Shown piece by piece: positions 7,441-17,222 of a stretch of 32,137 nt of DNA. Origin of the DNA: an uncultured Pelagibacteraceae bacterium (lineage in GTDB: Bacteria > Pseudomonadota > Alphaproteobacteria > Pelagibacterales > Pelagibacteraceae); the NCBI GenBank assembly GCA_902541315.1, contig CACBQF010000009.1, positions 1-32,137 on the forward strand, given 5' to 3'. Every line of letters begins with the position of its first letter. The stretch's first letter is position 1. The translations under genes and the position numbers were made by a program. The notes beneath the pieces are model-generated. The model was not told the DNA's origin, did not search any database, and was given only the letters and a program-made list of their open reading frames with translations.

Positions 7441-8268
7441 ATGAATAGAAGAAAATTTTTGTCATATCTTGGCTGTAGTTGTGGTGGTTTTATTCTGAAT
7501 TCTTGTACATCGGCTCCAATTACTCAAAGAAAGCAATTAAGTATTGTTCCAGAGGCAAAACTTAATGCACAGGCTGCAAAAATTTATGAAAAAGTGAAAA
7601 AAAAAGAAAAACTTAGTAAAGACACAAAAACTCTAAATTTAATAAAAGAAATCGGAAAAAAAATGGAAGATGCTATCGGTGAATATTTTTATCAAGCTAA
7701 GTTAGATGACCCTACAAAATATTTTGATTGGGAATATATCCTTATTGAAAATAGAAAAATAAGAAACGCATGGTGTATGCCAGGGGGTAAAATTGCTGTA
7801 TACACAGGTATATTGGATGTCACAAAAAATACAGATGGTTTAGCTGCAGTAATGGGTCATGAAATCGCACATGCAGTAGCAAAACATTCCGTTGAAAGAG
7901 CAAGTAGAGGAACTTTATTAAATGTAGGTACAAGAATAATTGATATTGCAAGCGGAGGAGTTCTGTCTGATATAAATAGGACCACAGGAATGGATACTGT
8001 GGGCTTACTGTCCCAGTTAGGAATAATGAATCCTTTTAATAGAAAACAAGAAAGTGAAGCAGATTATTTGGGAATGATTTTCTCCTCTTTGTCTGGCTAT
8101 GATATTAGAGAAACTTCTAAAATTTGGGAAAGAATGAAGAAATATAACAAAGGTCAAACGCCTCCTGAATTCATGAGCACTCATCCATCAGCAGAAAATA
8201 GAATAATAAAGATTGAAGAATGGAAGAATGAAATTATCTTAAAATATCCACCAATAAATATTACTTAA
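7441..8268 (+). CDS. M48 family zinc metallopeptidase, Tat-type lipoprotein leader
   Basis: Predicted periplasmic zinc protease, similar to the LoiP/BepA-type group that handles misfolded envelope proteins. I chose the ATG at 7441: it gives the leader MNRRKFLSYLG, a twin-arginine motif, followed by a hydrophobic stretch and a lipobox-like LNSC. The ATG at 7429 would add only MLIK. Counting from 7441, the zinc site is HEIAH at 140-144, with the downstream ESEAD at 204-208 supplying the third ligand; the C-terminal STHPSAENRI (about 245-254) is typical of the family. The size, 275 residues, is normal. Tat export is inferred, and TatABC is encoded at 21266-22462. The 3' end stops 3 bp before tRNA-Lys, which runs the other way. 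Confidence 0.88.
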   Translation: MNRRKFLSYLGCSCGGFILNSCTSAPITQRKQLSIVPEAKLNAQAAKIYEKVKKKEKLSKDTKTLNLIKEIGKKMEDAIGEYFYQAKLDDPTKYFDWEYILIENRKIRNAWCMPGGKIAVYTGILDVTKNTDGLAAVMGHEIAHAVAKHSVERASRGTLLNVGTRIIDIASGGVLSDINRTTGMDTVGLLSQLGIMNPFNRKQESEADYLGMIFSSLSGYDIRETSKIWERMKKYNKGQTPPEFMSTHPSAENRIIKIEEWKNEIILKYPPINIT

Positions 8269-8271
8269 ATT

Positions 8272-8347
<76 letters not shown>

Positions 8348-8357
8348 AAAAATACTT

Positions 8358-8387
8358 TGTATATACATATTTATTTTAATATTTCAA
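8358..8387 (-). promoter_or_regulatory. Probable promoter of tRNA-Lys
   Basis: On the minus strand, TTGAAA (8387-8382) and TATACA (8363-8358) are separated by 18 bp; the -10 box is 10 bp from the first tRNA base. The -10 lies in a 10-bp palindrome, TGTATATACA (8358-8367). Confidence 0.45.
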
Positions 8388-8418
8388 ATAAGAATTGATG
8401 AGACATAAGGTTTCCTCT

Positions 8419-9531
8419 TTACAACTTATCTATATATTTATCGTGAAAATGATTAAAAGTACCTTTTTGGATATTTTTTCTAATTTCACACATCAATTCT
8501 TGATAAAAATTGATGTTATTTAGTGTTAAAATCATTGATCCTAAAATTTCATTGGTATTGAATAAATGATTTAAATAATTTTTTGAATATTTATTCAAAT
8601 TTAAATTTTTACATCTTTCATCAAGAGGCGAGTTGTCTTTTTGATATTTATTGTTCTTAATATTAATTCTTCCATTCCAGGTAAAAGCTAAGCCTGTTCT
8701 GCCTGATCGTGTTGGCATAACACAATCGAACATATCGATTCCTCTTTTAACTGCTCCCAAAATATCAGACGGAGTGCCTACACCCATTAGATAATGTGGT
8801 TTGTTTTCTGGTAAATTCTCTTTTATGTCGTCCAAAACCTTAAACATTTCATCTTGTGTTTCACCAACAGCTAATCCCCCAATAGCATATCCATCAAAAT
8901 CTAAGTTTATTAATCCTTTTAAAGATAAAAGTCTTAAATCCTTAAAAAGACCACCCTGCACTATTCCAAATAATGCTTTGTGAGGATTTTTACCAAATGC
9001 TTTTTTTGATCTATCAGCCCAATCTAATGATAATTCCATAGATTTTTTAATAAACTCATAGTCATCAGTTTTTTTTGGGCATTCATCCATAATCATCACA
9101 ATATCTGAGTTTAAACCAAGTTGAATCTTAATACTTTCCTCAGGACTTAAATAAAATTTTTTTCCATCTACATGAGAGTTAAAAATTGCACCTTTTTCTT
9201 TATCTATTTTATTGAGTTTTGCAAGTGACATAACTTGAAACCCACCAGAATCAGTAAGTATTGGTAAATCACAATTCATAAATTTATGTAATCCACCAGC
9301 TTGTTCGATACGTTCAACACCTGGTCGGATCATTAAATGATAAGTATTTGCCAGAATTATATCTGAGCCTGTTTTCTTTATATCATTTATTGTGCAAGCT
9401 TTGACAGTTGCTTGAGTTCCTACTGGCATAAAAGCAGGTGTTCTAATGTTTCCTCTGTGTGTTTCTATAACACCTTCTCTTGCGTAATTATCTTTATTTA
9501 ATAATTTAAAGGCAAAATCTTTTAATGCCAT
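8419..9531 (-). CDS. tgt: tRNA-guanine transglycosylase with a lost zinc site
   Basis: Exchanges guanine-34 for preQ1 in tRNAs with GUN anticodons (Asp, Asn, His, Tyr). I start at the ATG at 9531; the preceding in-frame TTG at 9534 is less likely. Numbered from that ATG, the general acid/base D94 (in TDSGGFQ) and nucleophile D269 (in FDCVMPTRSGRTG) are present. The preQ1-type pocket residues Cys151 (DEC) and Val222 (GGLAVGE) are the bacterial ones. The C-terminal zinc site, normally C-x-C-x2-C and a His 26 residues on, reads Cys307, Asn309, Leu312 and Asn338, so three ligands are gone although the surrounding YSKNYLNHL and NEILG still align. ppi lies 7 bp upstream. queA, often found between ppi and tgt, is absent. 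Confidence 0.93.
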   Translation of the reverse strand: MALKDFAFKLLNKDNYAREGVIETHRGNIRTPAFMPVGTQATVKACTINDIKKTGSDIILANTYHLMIRPGVERIEQAGGLHKFMNCDLPILTDSGGFQVMSLAKLNKIDKEKGAIFNSHVDGKKFYLSPEESIKIQLGLNSDIVMIMDECPKKTDDYEFIKKSMELSLDWADRSKKAFGKNPHKALFGIVQGGLFKDLRLLSLKGLINLDFDGYAIGGLAVGETQDEMFKVLDDIKENLPENKPHYLMGVGTPSDILGAVKRGIDMFDCVMPTRSGRTGLAFTWNGRINIKNNKYQKDNSPLDERCKNLNLNKYSKNYLNHLFNTNEILGSMILTLNNINFYQELMCEIRKNIQKGTFNHFHDKYIDKL

Positions 9532-9538
9532 CAATGTA

Positions 9539-10099
9539 TTACAAAGACTTAAAACTAATTATCATATCTGGATCTGAAACGGCACCATTATTATTTTCAT
9601 CACCACGCTTAATCTTATCAACAAATTCCATGCCTTCAATTACTTTTCCAAAAACAGTGTACTGATTATCTAAAAAAGGGGCAGGCTTGAAACAAATAAA
9701 AAATTGACTATTAGCACTGTTTGGATCAGATGATCTAGCCATTGATAAAGTTCCTCGATCATGTGGTAGATTACTAAATTCCTGTTTTAGGTCTGGTAGA
9801 TCGGAACCACCCATCCCAGCCATTTTCAAATTGAAATCTTTTGATGAGGAATTTCCAAATTTTACATCACCAGTTTGTGCCATAAAACCATCTATAACCC
9901 TATGAAAGACTACACCATCATACTTACCACTATTTGCTAAATCTTTTATTCTTTTTACATGGTTTGGAGCTATGTCATCGAACAATTCAATCTTAACATC
10001 CCCATTTTTTAGTTTTAAAATCATAATATTCTCCTCTGAAGTTACATGGTTTATCATTAAAAAAAAGAAAATTAATATATTAATTAAAAATTTATTCAT
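9539..10099 (-). CDS. Cyclophilin-type peptidyl-prolyl isomerase, exported
   Basis: Catalyses cis-trans isomerisation of Xaa-Pro bonds. At 186 residues it has an N-terminal signal peptide (hydrophobic residues 4-20, cut near VTS-EE), so it probably works in the periplasm like PpiA. Cyclophilin motifs follow in order: FHRVIDGFMAQTGD (residues 65-78, with the catalytic Arg in HRV), the NSQFFICF segment, and VFGKVIEGM. Its ATG at 10099 sits inside the 3' end of coaD (8-bp overlap) just after an A10 run on the coding strand. It is part of the ssb-gyrA-coaD-ppi-tgt series. Confidence 0.93.
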   Translation of the reverse strand: MNKFLINILIFFFLMINHVTSEENIMILKLKNGDVKIELFDDIAPNHVKRIKDLANSGKYDGVVFHRVIDGFMAQTGDVKFGNSSSKDFNLKMAGMGGSDLPDLKQEFSNLPHDRGTLSMARSSDPNSANSQFFICFKPAPFLDNQYTVFGKVIEGMEFVDKIKRGDENNNGAVSDPDMIISFKSL

Positions 10100-10586
10100 A
10101 TTTTTTTTTTAATAATTTAATTGTACTTTTTGTAGTAAATTTCTTTATATCACCTTTTAGATTTACTATCTCTTTAACAAATCTTGATGAAATAATCTGG
10201 TTTTCAACATCAGACATTAAAAATAAAGTTTCAATATTCTTATTTAACTTTCTATTCATACCCGCAAGTTGAAACTCGTATTCAAAGTCAGAAACAGCTC
10301 TCAATCCTCTCAAAATAATATTTGATTTATATTTTTTACATAAATCAGTAGTTAAAGAACTAAAAGAAATTACAATAATTTTTTTTTTATTTAACTTTAA
10401 ATCATCAAATAATGCTTTTTTTACTATTTCAATTCTTTCATCTGAACTAAATAAATAGTCTTTATTTTCTACATTTGAAACAGCGACTACAATTTTATCA
10501 AAAAGTTTTAATCCCTTTTTAATAACATCAATGTGTCCAAATGTAATTGGGTCAAACGTGCCAGGATAAATAGCAACTTTATTCAT
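10092..10586 (-). CDS. coaD: Phosphopantetheine adenylyltransferase
   Basis: Transfers AMP to 4'-phosphopantetheine to make dephospho-CoA, the fourth step of CoA synthesis. I chose the ATG at 10586 over an in-frame TTG at 10589, because TGATG at this point joins the gyrA stop and the coaD start by one shared base, a standard coupling signal. The 164-residue protein has the nucleotidyltransferase motif T-x-G-H (TFGH, 15-18) in YPGTFDPITFGH and the C-terminal ISSRFVKEI motif. The length is close to E. coli CoaD (159). The final Lys codons come from an A10 run (10101-10110 on the plus strand). Confidence 0.95.
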   Translation of the reverse strand: MNKVAIYPGTFDPITFGHIDVIKKGLKLFDKIVVAVSNVENKDYLFSSDERIEIVKKALFDDLKLNKKKIIVISFSSLTTDLCKKYKSNIILRGLRAVSDFEYEFQLAGMNRKLNKNIETLFLMSDVENQIISSRFVKEIVNLKGDIKKFTTKSTIKLLKKKYE

Positions 10587-13165
10587 CAAACTAAATTATC
10601 ATCAATTTTGTCTGCTGAAACAACTTTTTCTTCTCCAGATAATTTAATAATTCTAACACCTTGAGTATTTCTCCCTGCTGTCCTAATTTCTTTAACTGCA
10701 ACACGAATTACTCGCCCTTTATTTGTGGATATAAGTATCTCATCGCCATGATATACAGGAAAAGAGGATGAAATATTTCCATTTCGTGGTGAATTTACTA
10801 TCCCAATGATACCCTTACCCCCTCGATTTGTTACTCTATACTCTGAGTGACTTGTTTTTTTACCAAAACCATTTTCAGTAATCGATAAGATAAATTTTTC
10901 TTTAGCTTTTTGTTCGGACTGTTCATCCTTGGATTTTTTTCCATTTTTTTTAAAGTTATCATTATTTATAATTGAGAGTGAAACAATTTGGTCATATGGA
11001 GACAAAACTATCCCCTTAATGCCTTTAGATGATCTTCCTTTAAAAACCCTCAATTTCTTTGACTCAAAACGTATGCATTTTCCCAATTTGGTACTTAAAA
11101 TAATATCTTGATCTTCCTTACAAATTTTTACACCAACTATCTTATCATTGTTATCTAATTTCATTGCAATTTTTCCAGAGGTATTAATTGAGGAGAAATC
11201 CTCTAAGCTATTCTTTCTAATTTTACCCTGTGCTGTTGCGAAAACTATCTGATAGTTCTTTAATTCAGACTTAGTGTCAGGAAATGGCATTATGGAGCTT
11301 ATTGATTGGTGGTTTTTTAATGGAAGAATATTAAATAGTGATTTGCCTTTAGAAGCTGAGGAACCCTCAGGTATTTTCCAAGCTTTTATTCTATAAACTA
11401 AACCCTCTGTAGAGAAAAATAAGACCGAGGTGTGTGTATTAACTGATAAGGTTTGAACAACTGAGTCTTCATTTCTTGTGGTCATACCAGTTTTTCCTTT
11501 ACCCCCTCTTTTTTGAGTCTTCACACTATTTAGTGATCCACGTTTAATATACCCTTGTAAAGTAACTGTAATTAATACGGATTGTTTTTGTATAGTTTCT
11601 TCAATATCATAATTTAAAACAGCATCTATTATCTTTGTTCTTCGAGGTAATGAATATTTTTCTTTTATATTTTTTAGCTCATCACTAATTACTTTTAATA
11701 ATTCTTTTTTAGAGGAAATAATTTTTTTATATTTAGTTATTAATTCAGCTAAATGTTTAATTTCAATTTCTATTTCATTAATACCTAATGCTGTTAATTT
11801 TTGTAATCTTAATTCTAAAATGGAATTAACTTGTAGAGTTGATAATAAATAAACATTTTTTGATTTTATATTCTCTACAAGTGAAATTAATCTTTTTGAT
11901 CTATCAATTTTCCATTTAGTTTGTAAAAGAGTTTTTTTGGCATCTTCTGGATTTTTTGATGATCTAATTAGTTTAATAATCTTATCTAAGTTATCAACTG
12001 ACACAGACAAGCCTATTAAGATATGAGCTCTCTCCTCAGCTTTCCTTAATTCAAATTTTGTTTTTTTAACAACTATATCTTCTCTGAAAGATAAGAAATT
12101 TGATAAAAAATCTTTCAGGTTACAAGTTTCAGGTTTGCCATCAACTATGGCTAGTGTATTGAATCCAAATGAGCTTTCAATTTGTGTATTTTTATAAAGT
12201 TGTCTTTTTACAGTTTCAGGTTCAACCCCGCTTCTTAAATCTATAGAGACTCTAATTCCTTCGCGATTAGACTCATCTCTTATATCTTTAATACCCTCAA
12301 TTTTTTTTTCTCTTACTAGCTGAACAATCCTTTCATTCAAAACAGATTTGTTAACTTGATAAGGAATTGAAGTAATAACTAATCTTTCTCGACCATTTTT
12401 TAAACTTTCAATAGAAATTTCACCCCTAATCTTAAATGAGCCTCTTCCCTTATTATAGCCTTGCTTAATCATATCTTTTCCAATTATTACACCACCAGTT
12501 GGAAAGTCAGGACCTGGTATGTGTTTCATAAGATCCTTAATCTTTATGTCTTTGTTTTCAATTAATGCTAAAGTTCCATTAATTATTTCGCCTAAATTAT
12601 GAGGAGGTATACTTGTTGCCATTCCAACTGCAATTCCACCTGCCCCATTAACTAACAAATTAGGAAATTGAGCAGGTAAAACTGTGGGTTCTTTCTCAGT
12701 TTCGTCATAATTATTTTTAAATGAGACAGTATTTTTTTCTATATCATCAATTAAATATTGTGAAACTTTAGATAATCTGGTCTCTGTGTATCTCATAGCT
12801 GCTGCTGGATCTCCGTCTATGGAACCAAAATTTCCTTGTCCATCAACAAGAGGTAAGCTCATAGAAAAATCTTGAACCATACGAACTAATGCATCATATA
12901 CAGATTGATCTCCATGCGGGTGATATTTACCAATCACATCTCCTACAATCCTAGCTGATTTTCTATATTGTTTAGACCAATCATAACCACCTTTATACAT
13001 TGCATATAGAATTCTTCTGTGAACAGGTTTTAGTCCATCTCTGATATCTGGCAAAGCACGACTAACAATAACACTCATTGCATAGGAAAGATAAGACGAG
13101 CTCATCTCATCATGCATAGAAATTAACTTAATATTTTTATCATTTTGATTTTCAGAATTTTGCAT
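10586..13165 (-). CDS. gyrA: DNA gyrase subunit A
   Basis: Breakage-reunion subunit of gyrase; with GyrB it introduces negative supercoils using ATP. The 859 residues cover an N-terminal winged-helix/tower part with active-site Tyr126 (AAMRYTE) and a C-terminal pinwheel. The GyrA box QKRGGKG (near 551-557), needed for DNA wrapping, is intact, which separates it from ParC. In the quinolone-resistance region [10 protein letters not shown], the position of E. coli Ser83 is Gln (residue 87), while Asp87 is kept (D91). A charged Lys/Glu insertion lies in the pinwheel around [15 protein letters not shown]. ssb ends 5 bp upstream and coaD follows with a 1-base overlap. Confidence 0.97.
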   Translation of the reverse strand: MQNSENQNDKNIKLISMHDEMSSSYLSYAMSVIVSRALPDIRDGLKPVHRRILYAMYKGGYDWSKQYRKSARIVGDVIGKYHPHGDQSVYDALVRMVQDFSMSLPLVDGQGNFGSIDGDPAAAMRYTETRLSKVSQYLIDDIEKNTVSFKNNYDETEKEPTVLPAQFPNLLVNGAGGIAVGMATSIPPHNLGEIINGTLALIENKDIKIKDLMKHIPGPDFPTGGVIIGKDMIKQGYNKGRGSFKIRGEISIESLKNGRERLVITSIPYQVNKSVLNERIVQLVREKKIEGIKDIRDESNREGIRVSIDLRSGVEPETVKRQLYKNTQIESSFGFNTLAIVDGKPETCNLKDFLSNFLSFREDIVVKKTKFELRKAEERAHILIGLSVSVDNLDKIIKLIRSSKNPEDAKKTLLQTKWKIDRSKRLISLVENIKSKNVYLLSTLQVNSILELRLQKLTALGINEIEIEIKHLAELITKYKKIISSKKELLKVISDELKNIKEKYSLPRRTKIIDAVLNYDIEETIQKQSVLITVTLQGYIKRGSLNSVKTQKRGGKGKTGMTTRNEDSVVQTLSVNTHTSVLFFSTEGLVYRIKAWKIPEGSSASKGKSLFNILPLKNHQSISSIMPFPDTKSELKNYQIVFATAQGKIRKNSLEDFSSINTSGKIAMKLDNNDKIVGVKICKEDQDIILSTKLGKCIRFESKKLRVFKGRSSKGIKGIVLSPYDQIVSLSIINNDNFKKNGKKSKDEQSEQKAKEKFILSITENGFGKKTSHSEYRVTNRGGKGIIGIVNSPRNGNISSSFPVYHGDEILISTNKGRVIRVAVKEIRTAGRNTQGVRIIKLSGEEKVVSADKIDDNLV

Positions 13166-13170
13166 AATTG

Positions 13171-13626
13171 CTAAAATGGAATTTCGTCATCCATTTCATT
13201 AGAAATTTGAGACATATCATCATTATTATTTGATGATTTATTATTATCATTTGCAATTCCACCACCAGAATTACCTCCACCCAACATTGTAAGTGAAGAA
13301 TTATATCCTTGAATGATTATCTCAGTAGAAAATTTGTCTTGACCTGATTGTTCATCTTTCCATTTTCTTGTTGATAGTTGCCCTTCAACATAAATTTGAG
13401 CTCCTTTTTTTAAATATTGTTGAACAACATTTACAAGTCCCTCATTAAATACAACCACACGGTGCCATTCTGTTTTTTCTTTTTTTTCACCTGAGTTTTT
13501 ATCTTTCCATGATTGGCTTGTAGCAAGACTTAGTCTTGCAACATTTTTTCCATTTACCATTTGTTTAATTTCAGGATCTGCGCCCAAACGACCAATTAAA
13601 AGTACTTTATTTAAACTTCCAGCCAT
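13171..13626 (-). CDS. ssb: Single-stranded DNA-binding protein
   Basis: Coats single-stranded DNA in replication, repair and recombination and recruits partner proteins. At 151 residues it has an OB fold over about residues 1-110 (starting [16 protein letters not shown], with TEWHRVVVF and [10 protein letters not shown]), a Gly/Asn-rich flexible linker, and the acidic tip DDEIPF used for protein-protein contacts. It diverges from uvrA across a 90-bp gap, as in many proteobacteria, and reads into gyrA 5 bp downstream. Confidence 0.97.
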   Translation of the reverse strand: MAGSLNKVLLIGRLGADPEIKQMVNGKNVARLSLATSQSWKDKNSGEKKEKTEWHRVVVFNEGLVNVVQQYLKKGAQIYVEGQLSTRKWKDEQSGQDKFSTEIIIQGYNSSLTMLGGGNSGGGIANDNNKSSNNNDDMSQISNEMDDEIPF

Positions 13627-13643
13627 AATATTTTAATATTTGT

Positions 13644-13672
13644 ATTATTAAATAATTAGTTTTATATCACAA
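13644..13672 (-). promoter_or_regulatory. Candidate promoter of ssb-gyrA operon
   Basis: On the minus strand, TTGTGA (13672-13667) and AATAAT (13649-13644), 17 bp apart, with the -10 box 17 bp from the ssb ATG. Weak alone; it is the best match in the ssb/uvrA gap. Neither GTTC nor GAAC occurs in the gap, so no alphaproteobacterial SOS box is visible. Confidence 0.3.
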
Positions 13673-13716
13673 TTTACTCTGAATATTAATTTTATTAAGT
13701 CAAAGCAATAAAAATT

Positions 13717-16572
13717 ATGATGAAAAAGATACTTATTAAAGGGGCTAAAGAGCATAATCTTAAAAATATTTCATTAGAAATTCCTAAAGACAAATTTGTG
13801 GTTATAACAGGTCTCTCTGGCTCAGGAAAATCCTCACTAGCATTCGATACTGTTTATGCAGAAGGTCAAAGAAGGTACGTAGAAAGTTTATCAGCTTATG
13901 CACGTCAATTCTTGGACAAAATGAAAAAACCTAATGTTGATTTAATTGAGGGTTTGAGCCCTGCTATTTCAATTGAACAAAAGAATACTTCGAAAAATCC
14001 TAGATCTACAGTTGCTACAGTCACTGAAATTTATGATTACATGAGAGTACTCTATGCAAGAGCGGGAATTCCTTATTCACCTTTTACTGGTAAACCAATA
14101 GTTTCTCAAACAATTACTCAAATCGTAGATAAAATTAAAGAATTACCGAAAAAATCAACAATCTATTTATTTGCTCCAGTTGTAAGAGGTCGTAAGGGTG
14201 AATACAAAAAAGAAATGTTAGGTTTTAAAAAGCGTGGGTTTAGAAAAATTAAAATAGATAATAAACTTTATGATATAGATAACGTCCCTGACCTTAATAA
14301 AAAGATAAAGCACGATATATATGTGTTAGTTGATAGGATTATACTAAATTCTTCTTTAGGTAATCGTTTAGCAGAGGGAATTGAAACATCAATAAATTTA
14401 GCAAACGGTTTAGTTTTTGTTGAGTATGAAAATGAAACCTTACCCAAAAAGTTTAGAAAATTAGAGAGATTAATCTTTTCAACTAAATTTGCTTGCCCTG
14501 AAAGTGGTTTTACAATTGAGGAAATTGAACCAAGATTATTTTCTTTCAATAGTCCGTTTGGTGCCTGTGAGGAATGTGAGGGTATAGGTATAAAACTTAA
14601 TGTAGACCCTAATTTAGTTATACCGAATGAAAAAAAATCTATTATTGATGGTGCTATCGAACCATGGGCTAAAACTACTACTTTATATTATGCCCAAACA
14701 CTATCTTCCCTAGCAAAACACTACGATTTCTCTCTTAATGAAAGATGGAATAAATTACCAAAAAAAATAAAAGATATAATACTTTATGGTTCTGATGATG
14801 AAGAGATAAAATTTACTTACGATGATGGATATGAAAAATATTCACATAAAAAGACATTTGAAGGTGTCATAAACAATCTTGAGCGAAGGTATCTAGAAAC
14901 CGATAGTGATTGGAAAAGAGAGGAGATATCTCAGTATCAATCAGATACTAAATGTGAAAGATGTAATGGTCATAGACTTAAAGATGAAGCTTTGTGTGTA
15001 AAAATAGATGGTTTACATATCAGTGAGGTAACCGAAAAATCAATTTTAGAGGCCTCCAAATGGTTTAAGGAACTTCAAACAAACCTAAATAAAAAACAAT
15101 TTAAAATTGCTGAACATATTTTGAAAGAAATAAATGAAAGATTAGATTTTTTGTTAAATGTTGGACTTGATTACTTAACACTATCAAGAGAGTCAGGCAC
15201 ATTATCAGGAGGCGAGTCTCAAAGGATAAGGCTAGCATCACAAATAGGATCAGGTTTGACAGGTGTACTCTATGTTTTAGATGAACCTTCCATAGGTCTT
15301 CATCAAAAAGATAATGTAAAATTGATTAATGCTTTAAAACGATTAAGAGATTTAGGAAATACTGTTATTGTTGTTGAACATGATACAGAGACAATGGAGA
15401 ATGCTGATCATATAATTGATCTAGGTCCTGAAGCTGGTAATAATGGCGGCCAGGTTGTGGCGCAAGGAACTTTTAAAGAAATAGGTCAGAACAAAGATAG
15501 TATTACTGGAAAATATTTATCTAATAAACTCAAAATCATAGTTCCACCAAAGAGAAGATTAGCTAAGAATGGAAGATTTTTAGAAATTACTGGTGCTACA
15601 GGAAATAATTTAGACAACGTAAATTTAAAAATACCCTTAGGAAGTTTGACATGCGTAACTGGTGTGTCAGGTAGTGGAAAATCTACTTTAGTTTTGCAAA
15701 CACTTTATAATGCTTTAAATTTAACTTTGAATAATAATAAATCTAGAAAAATTCCCAAACCATTCAAAAATTTTAAAGGAACAGAATTAATAGATAAAGT
15801 TATTGATATTGATCAATCACCTATTGGTCGTACTCCAAGATCAAACCCAGCTACATACACAGGTGCATTTGGACCAATTAGAGACTGGTTTACATCATTA
15901 CCTGAATCTAAATCACGAGGTTACAAACCTGGCAGATTTTCTTTTAATGTTAAAGGTGGAAGATGTGAAGCTTGTGAGGGTGACGGAGTTATTACCTATG
16001 AAATGCACTTTCTCCCTGATGTGTATATTCAATGTGATGAATGTAAAGGTACAAGATATAATCGTGAAACTTTAGAAATAAAATTTAAAGATAAAAGTAT
16101 TGCAGATGTTTTAAATATGACTGTTGATGAGGGATGTGAATATTTTGAAAATATTACAAATATAAAGACTAAATTACTTACTCTGAAAAAAGTTGGATTA
16201 GGTTATATAAAAATTGGTCAGCAAGCTACTACACTCTCAGGCGGAGAAGCACAAAGAATTAAACTCGCAAAAGAATTATCGAAAAGATCTACTGGACGTA
16301 CAATGTATATACTCGATGAACCTACTACTGGCTTACACCAACACGATATAAAAAAATTGTTAGAAATTCTCCATACATTTGTTGCTCTCGGAAATACTGT
16401 CGTAGTAATCGAACATAATCTTGATGTAATAAAAACTGCTGATTATATTGTTGATATGGGGCCAGAGGGTGGAGTAAAAGGAGGTAAAATTATCGCAGAA
16501 GGAAAACCCGAGGAAATTTGTAATGTAGACAGTAGTTATACAGGAAAATTTTTAAAGCCTCTTTTGAACTAG
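13717..16572 (+). CDS. uvrA: Excinuclease ABC subunit UvrA
   Basis: Damage-recognition ATPase of nucleotide excision repair, loading UvrB on lesions. At 951 residues it has full length, with two ABC modules: Walker A GLSGSGKS (32-39) and a second near 649-656, signatures LSGGESQRI (near 496) and LSGGEAQRI (near 841), and both DEP Walker B motifs. The first zinc module reads Cys260-x2-Ser263-x20-Cys284-x2-Cys287, so one ligand is Ser; I recall this CPxS form in other alphaproteobacteria. The second zinc finger (CEACEGDG ... CDECKGTR), which binds DNA, is intact. An ATG-ATG start leaves one residue of uncertainty. It diverges from ssb. Confidence 0.97.
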   Translation: MMKKILIKGAKEHNLKNISLEIPKDKFVVITGLSGSGKSSLAFDTVYAEGQRRYVESLSAYARQFLDKMKKPNVDLIEGLSPAISIEQKNTSKNPRSTVATVTEIYDYMRVLYARAGIPYSPFTGKPIVSQTITQIVDKIKELPKKSTIYLFAPVVRGRKGEYKKEMLGFKKRGFRKIKIDNKLYDIDNVPDLNKKIKHDIYVLVDRIILNSSLGNRLAEGIETSINLANGLVFVEYENETLPKKFRKLERLIFSTKFACPESGFTIEEIEPRLFSFNSPFGACEECEGIGIKLNVDPNLVIPNEKKSIIDGAIEPWAKTTTLYYAQTLSSLAKHYDFSLNERWNKLPKKIKDIILYGSDDEEIKFTYDDGYEKYSHKKTFEGVINNLERRYLETDSDWKREEISQYQSDTKCERCNGHRLKDEALCVKIDGLHISEVTEKSILEASKWFKELQTNLNKKQFKIAEHILKEINERLDFLLNVGLDYLTLSRESGTLSGGESQRIRLASQIGSGLTGVLYVLDEPSIGLHQKDNVKLINALKRLRDLGNTVIVVEHDTETMENADHIIDLGPEAGNNGGQVVAQGTFKEIGQNKDSITGKYLSNKLKIIVPPKRRLAKNGRFLEITGATGNNLDNVNLKIPLGSLTCVTGVSGSGKSTLVLQTLYNALNLTLNNNKSRKIPKPFKNFKGTELIDKVIDIDQSPIGRTPRSNPATYTGAFGPIRDWFTSLPESKSRGYKPGRFSFNVKGGRCEACEGDGVITYEMHFLPDVYIQCDECKGTRYNRETLEIKFKDKSIADVLNMTVDEGCEYFENITNIKTKLLTLKKVGLGYIKIGQQATTLSGGEAQRIKLAKELSKRSTGRTMYILDEPTTGLHQHDIKKLLEILHTFVALGNTVVVIEHNLDVIKTADYIVDMGPEGGVKGGKIIAEGKPEEICNVDSSYTGKFLKPLLN

Positions 16573-16619
16573 AAAAAATATTAGTAAATTTCATTTGAAT
16601 TTGATATAAATAATATATT

Positions 16620-17222
16620 GTGATTAATTTACTATCATCATTATCTAAGACAGTTCATACATCAATTGCCATAGCTATAATTTTGTTTCTTGGTTTATTT
16701 TATCAAAATGGAGGATTTAGTTTTGATGCTCTTTTTTGGAGTTGGGTAGCTAGATATACTCATGTTTTAGTCGGGATTATGTGGATAGGTTTATTATGGT
16801 ACTTTAACTTTGTTCAAATTCCTAATATGGGAAAAATACCGGATGAACAGAAGCCAGCTATTGGAAAAGTTATTGCTCCCGCAGCATTATTTTACTTTAG
16901 ATGGGCTGCTGCATTTACTGTAATCTCAGGATTAATCCTAGCAGGACTTAATGGGTACTTACATGATGCCATGACCTTAAGTATTGGATCAGGTGTTCCA
17001 AAACATACAGCTATAGGTATTGGTATGTGGCTAGGTTTGATAATGGCATTTAATGTTTGGTTTGTTATCTGGCCCAATCAAAAAAGAGCTTTAGGAATTG
17101 TTGATGCTGATCCTGACTTAAAAGCTAAATCAGCTAAGACTGCAATGTTGTTCTCTAGAACAAACACTTTATTGTCCATTCCAATGCTATTAACGATGGT
17201 TATAGCACAAAATTTATATTAA
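16620..17222 (+). CDS. Membrane protein of the PuuD / urate-oxidase N-terminal type
   Basis: A 200-residue integral membrane protein starting with GTG. It has hydrophobic segments near 13-28, 42-62, 88-110, 130-152 and 178-197. The segments RYTHVLVGIMWIGLLWYFNFVQ-like (about 45-66) and MAFNVWFVIWPNQKRALG (142-159) match what I know of the membrane part of PuuD (Urate_ox_N, PF06181). Full PuuD carries a C-terminal cytochrome c domain with CxxCH; none is present here, and no purine-degradation gene is nearby. Histidines 48, 115 and 129 could be ligands or functional residues. I would not call it urate hydroxylase on this evidence. Its stop shares TTAA (17219-17222) with secF, which converges on it. 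Confidence 0.7.
   Translation: MINLLSSLSKTVHTSIAIAIILFLGLFYQNGGFSFDALFWSWVARYTHVLVGIMWIGLLWYFNFVQIPNMGKIPDEQKPAIGKVIAPAALFYFRWAAAFTVISGLILAGLNGYLHDAMTLSIGSGVPKHTAIGIGMWLGLIMAFNVWFVIWPNQKRALGIVDADPDLKAKSAKTAMLFSRTNTLLSIPMLLTMVIAQNLY

Noticed and set aside
13627..13716. SOS (LexA) box between ssb and uvrA
   Set aside because: No GTTC or GAAC half-site occurs anywhere in the gap, so the alphaproteobacterial box is absent.
15803..16075. 90-codon open frame in another plus-strand frame inside uvrA
   Set aside because: It overlaps the conserved second zinc-finger region of UvrA and shows no protein-like features.
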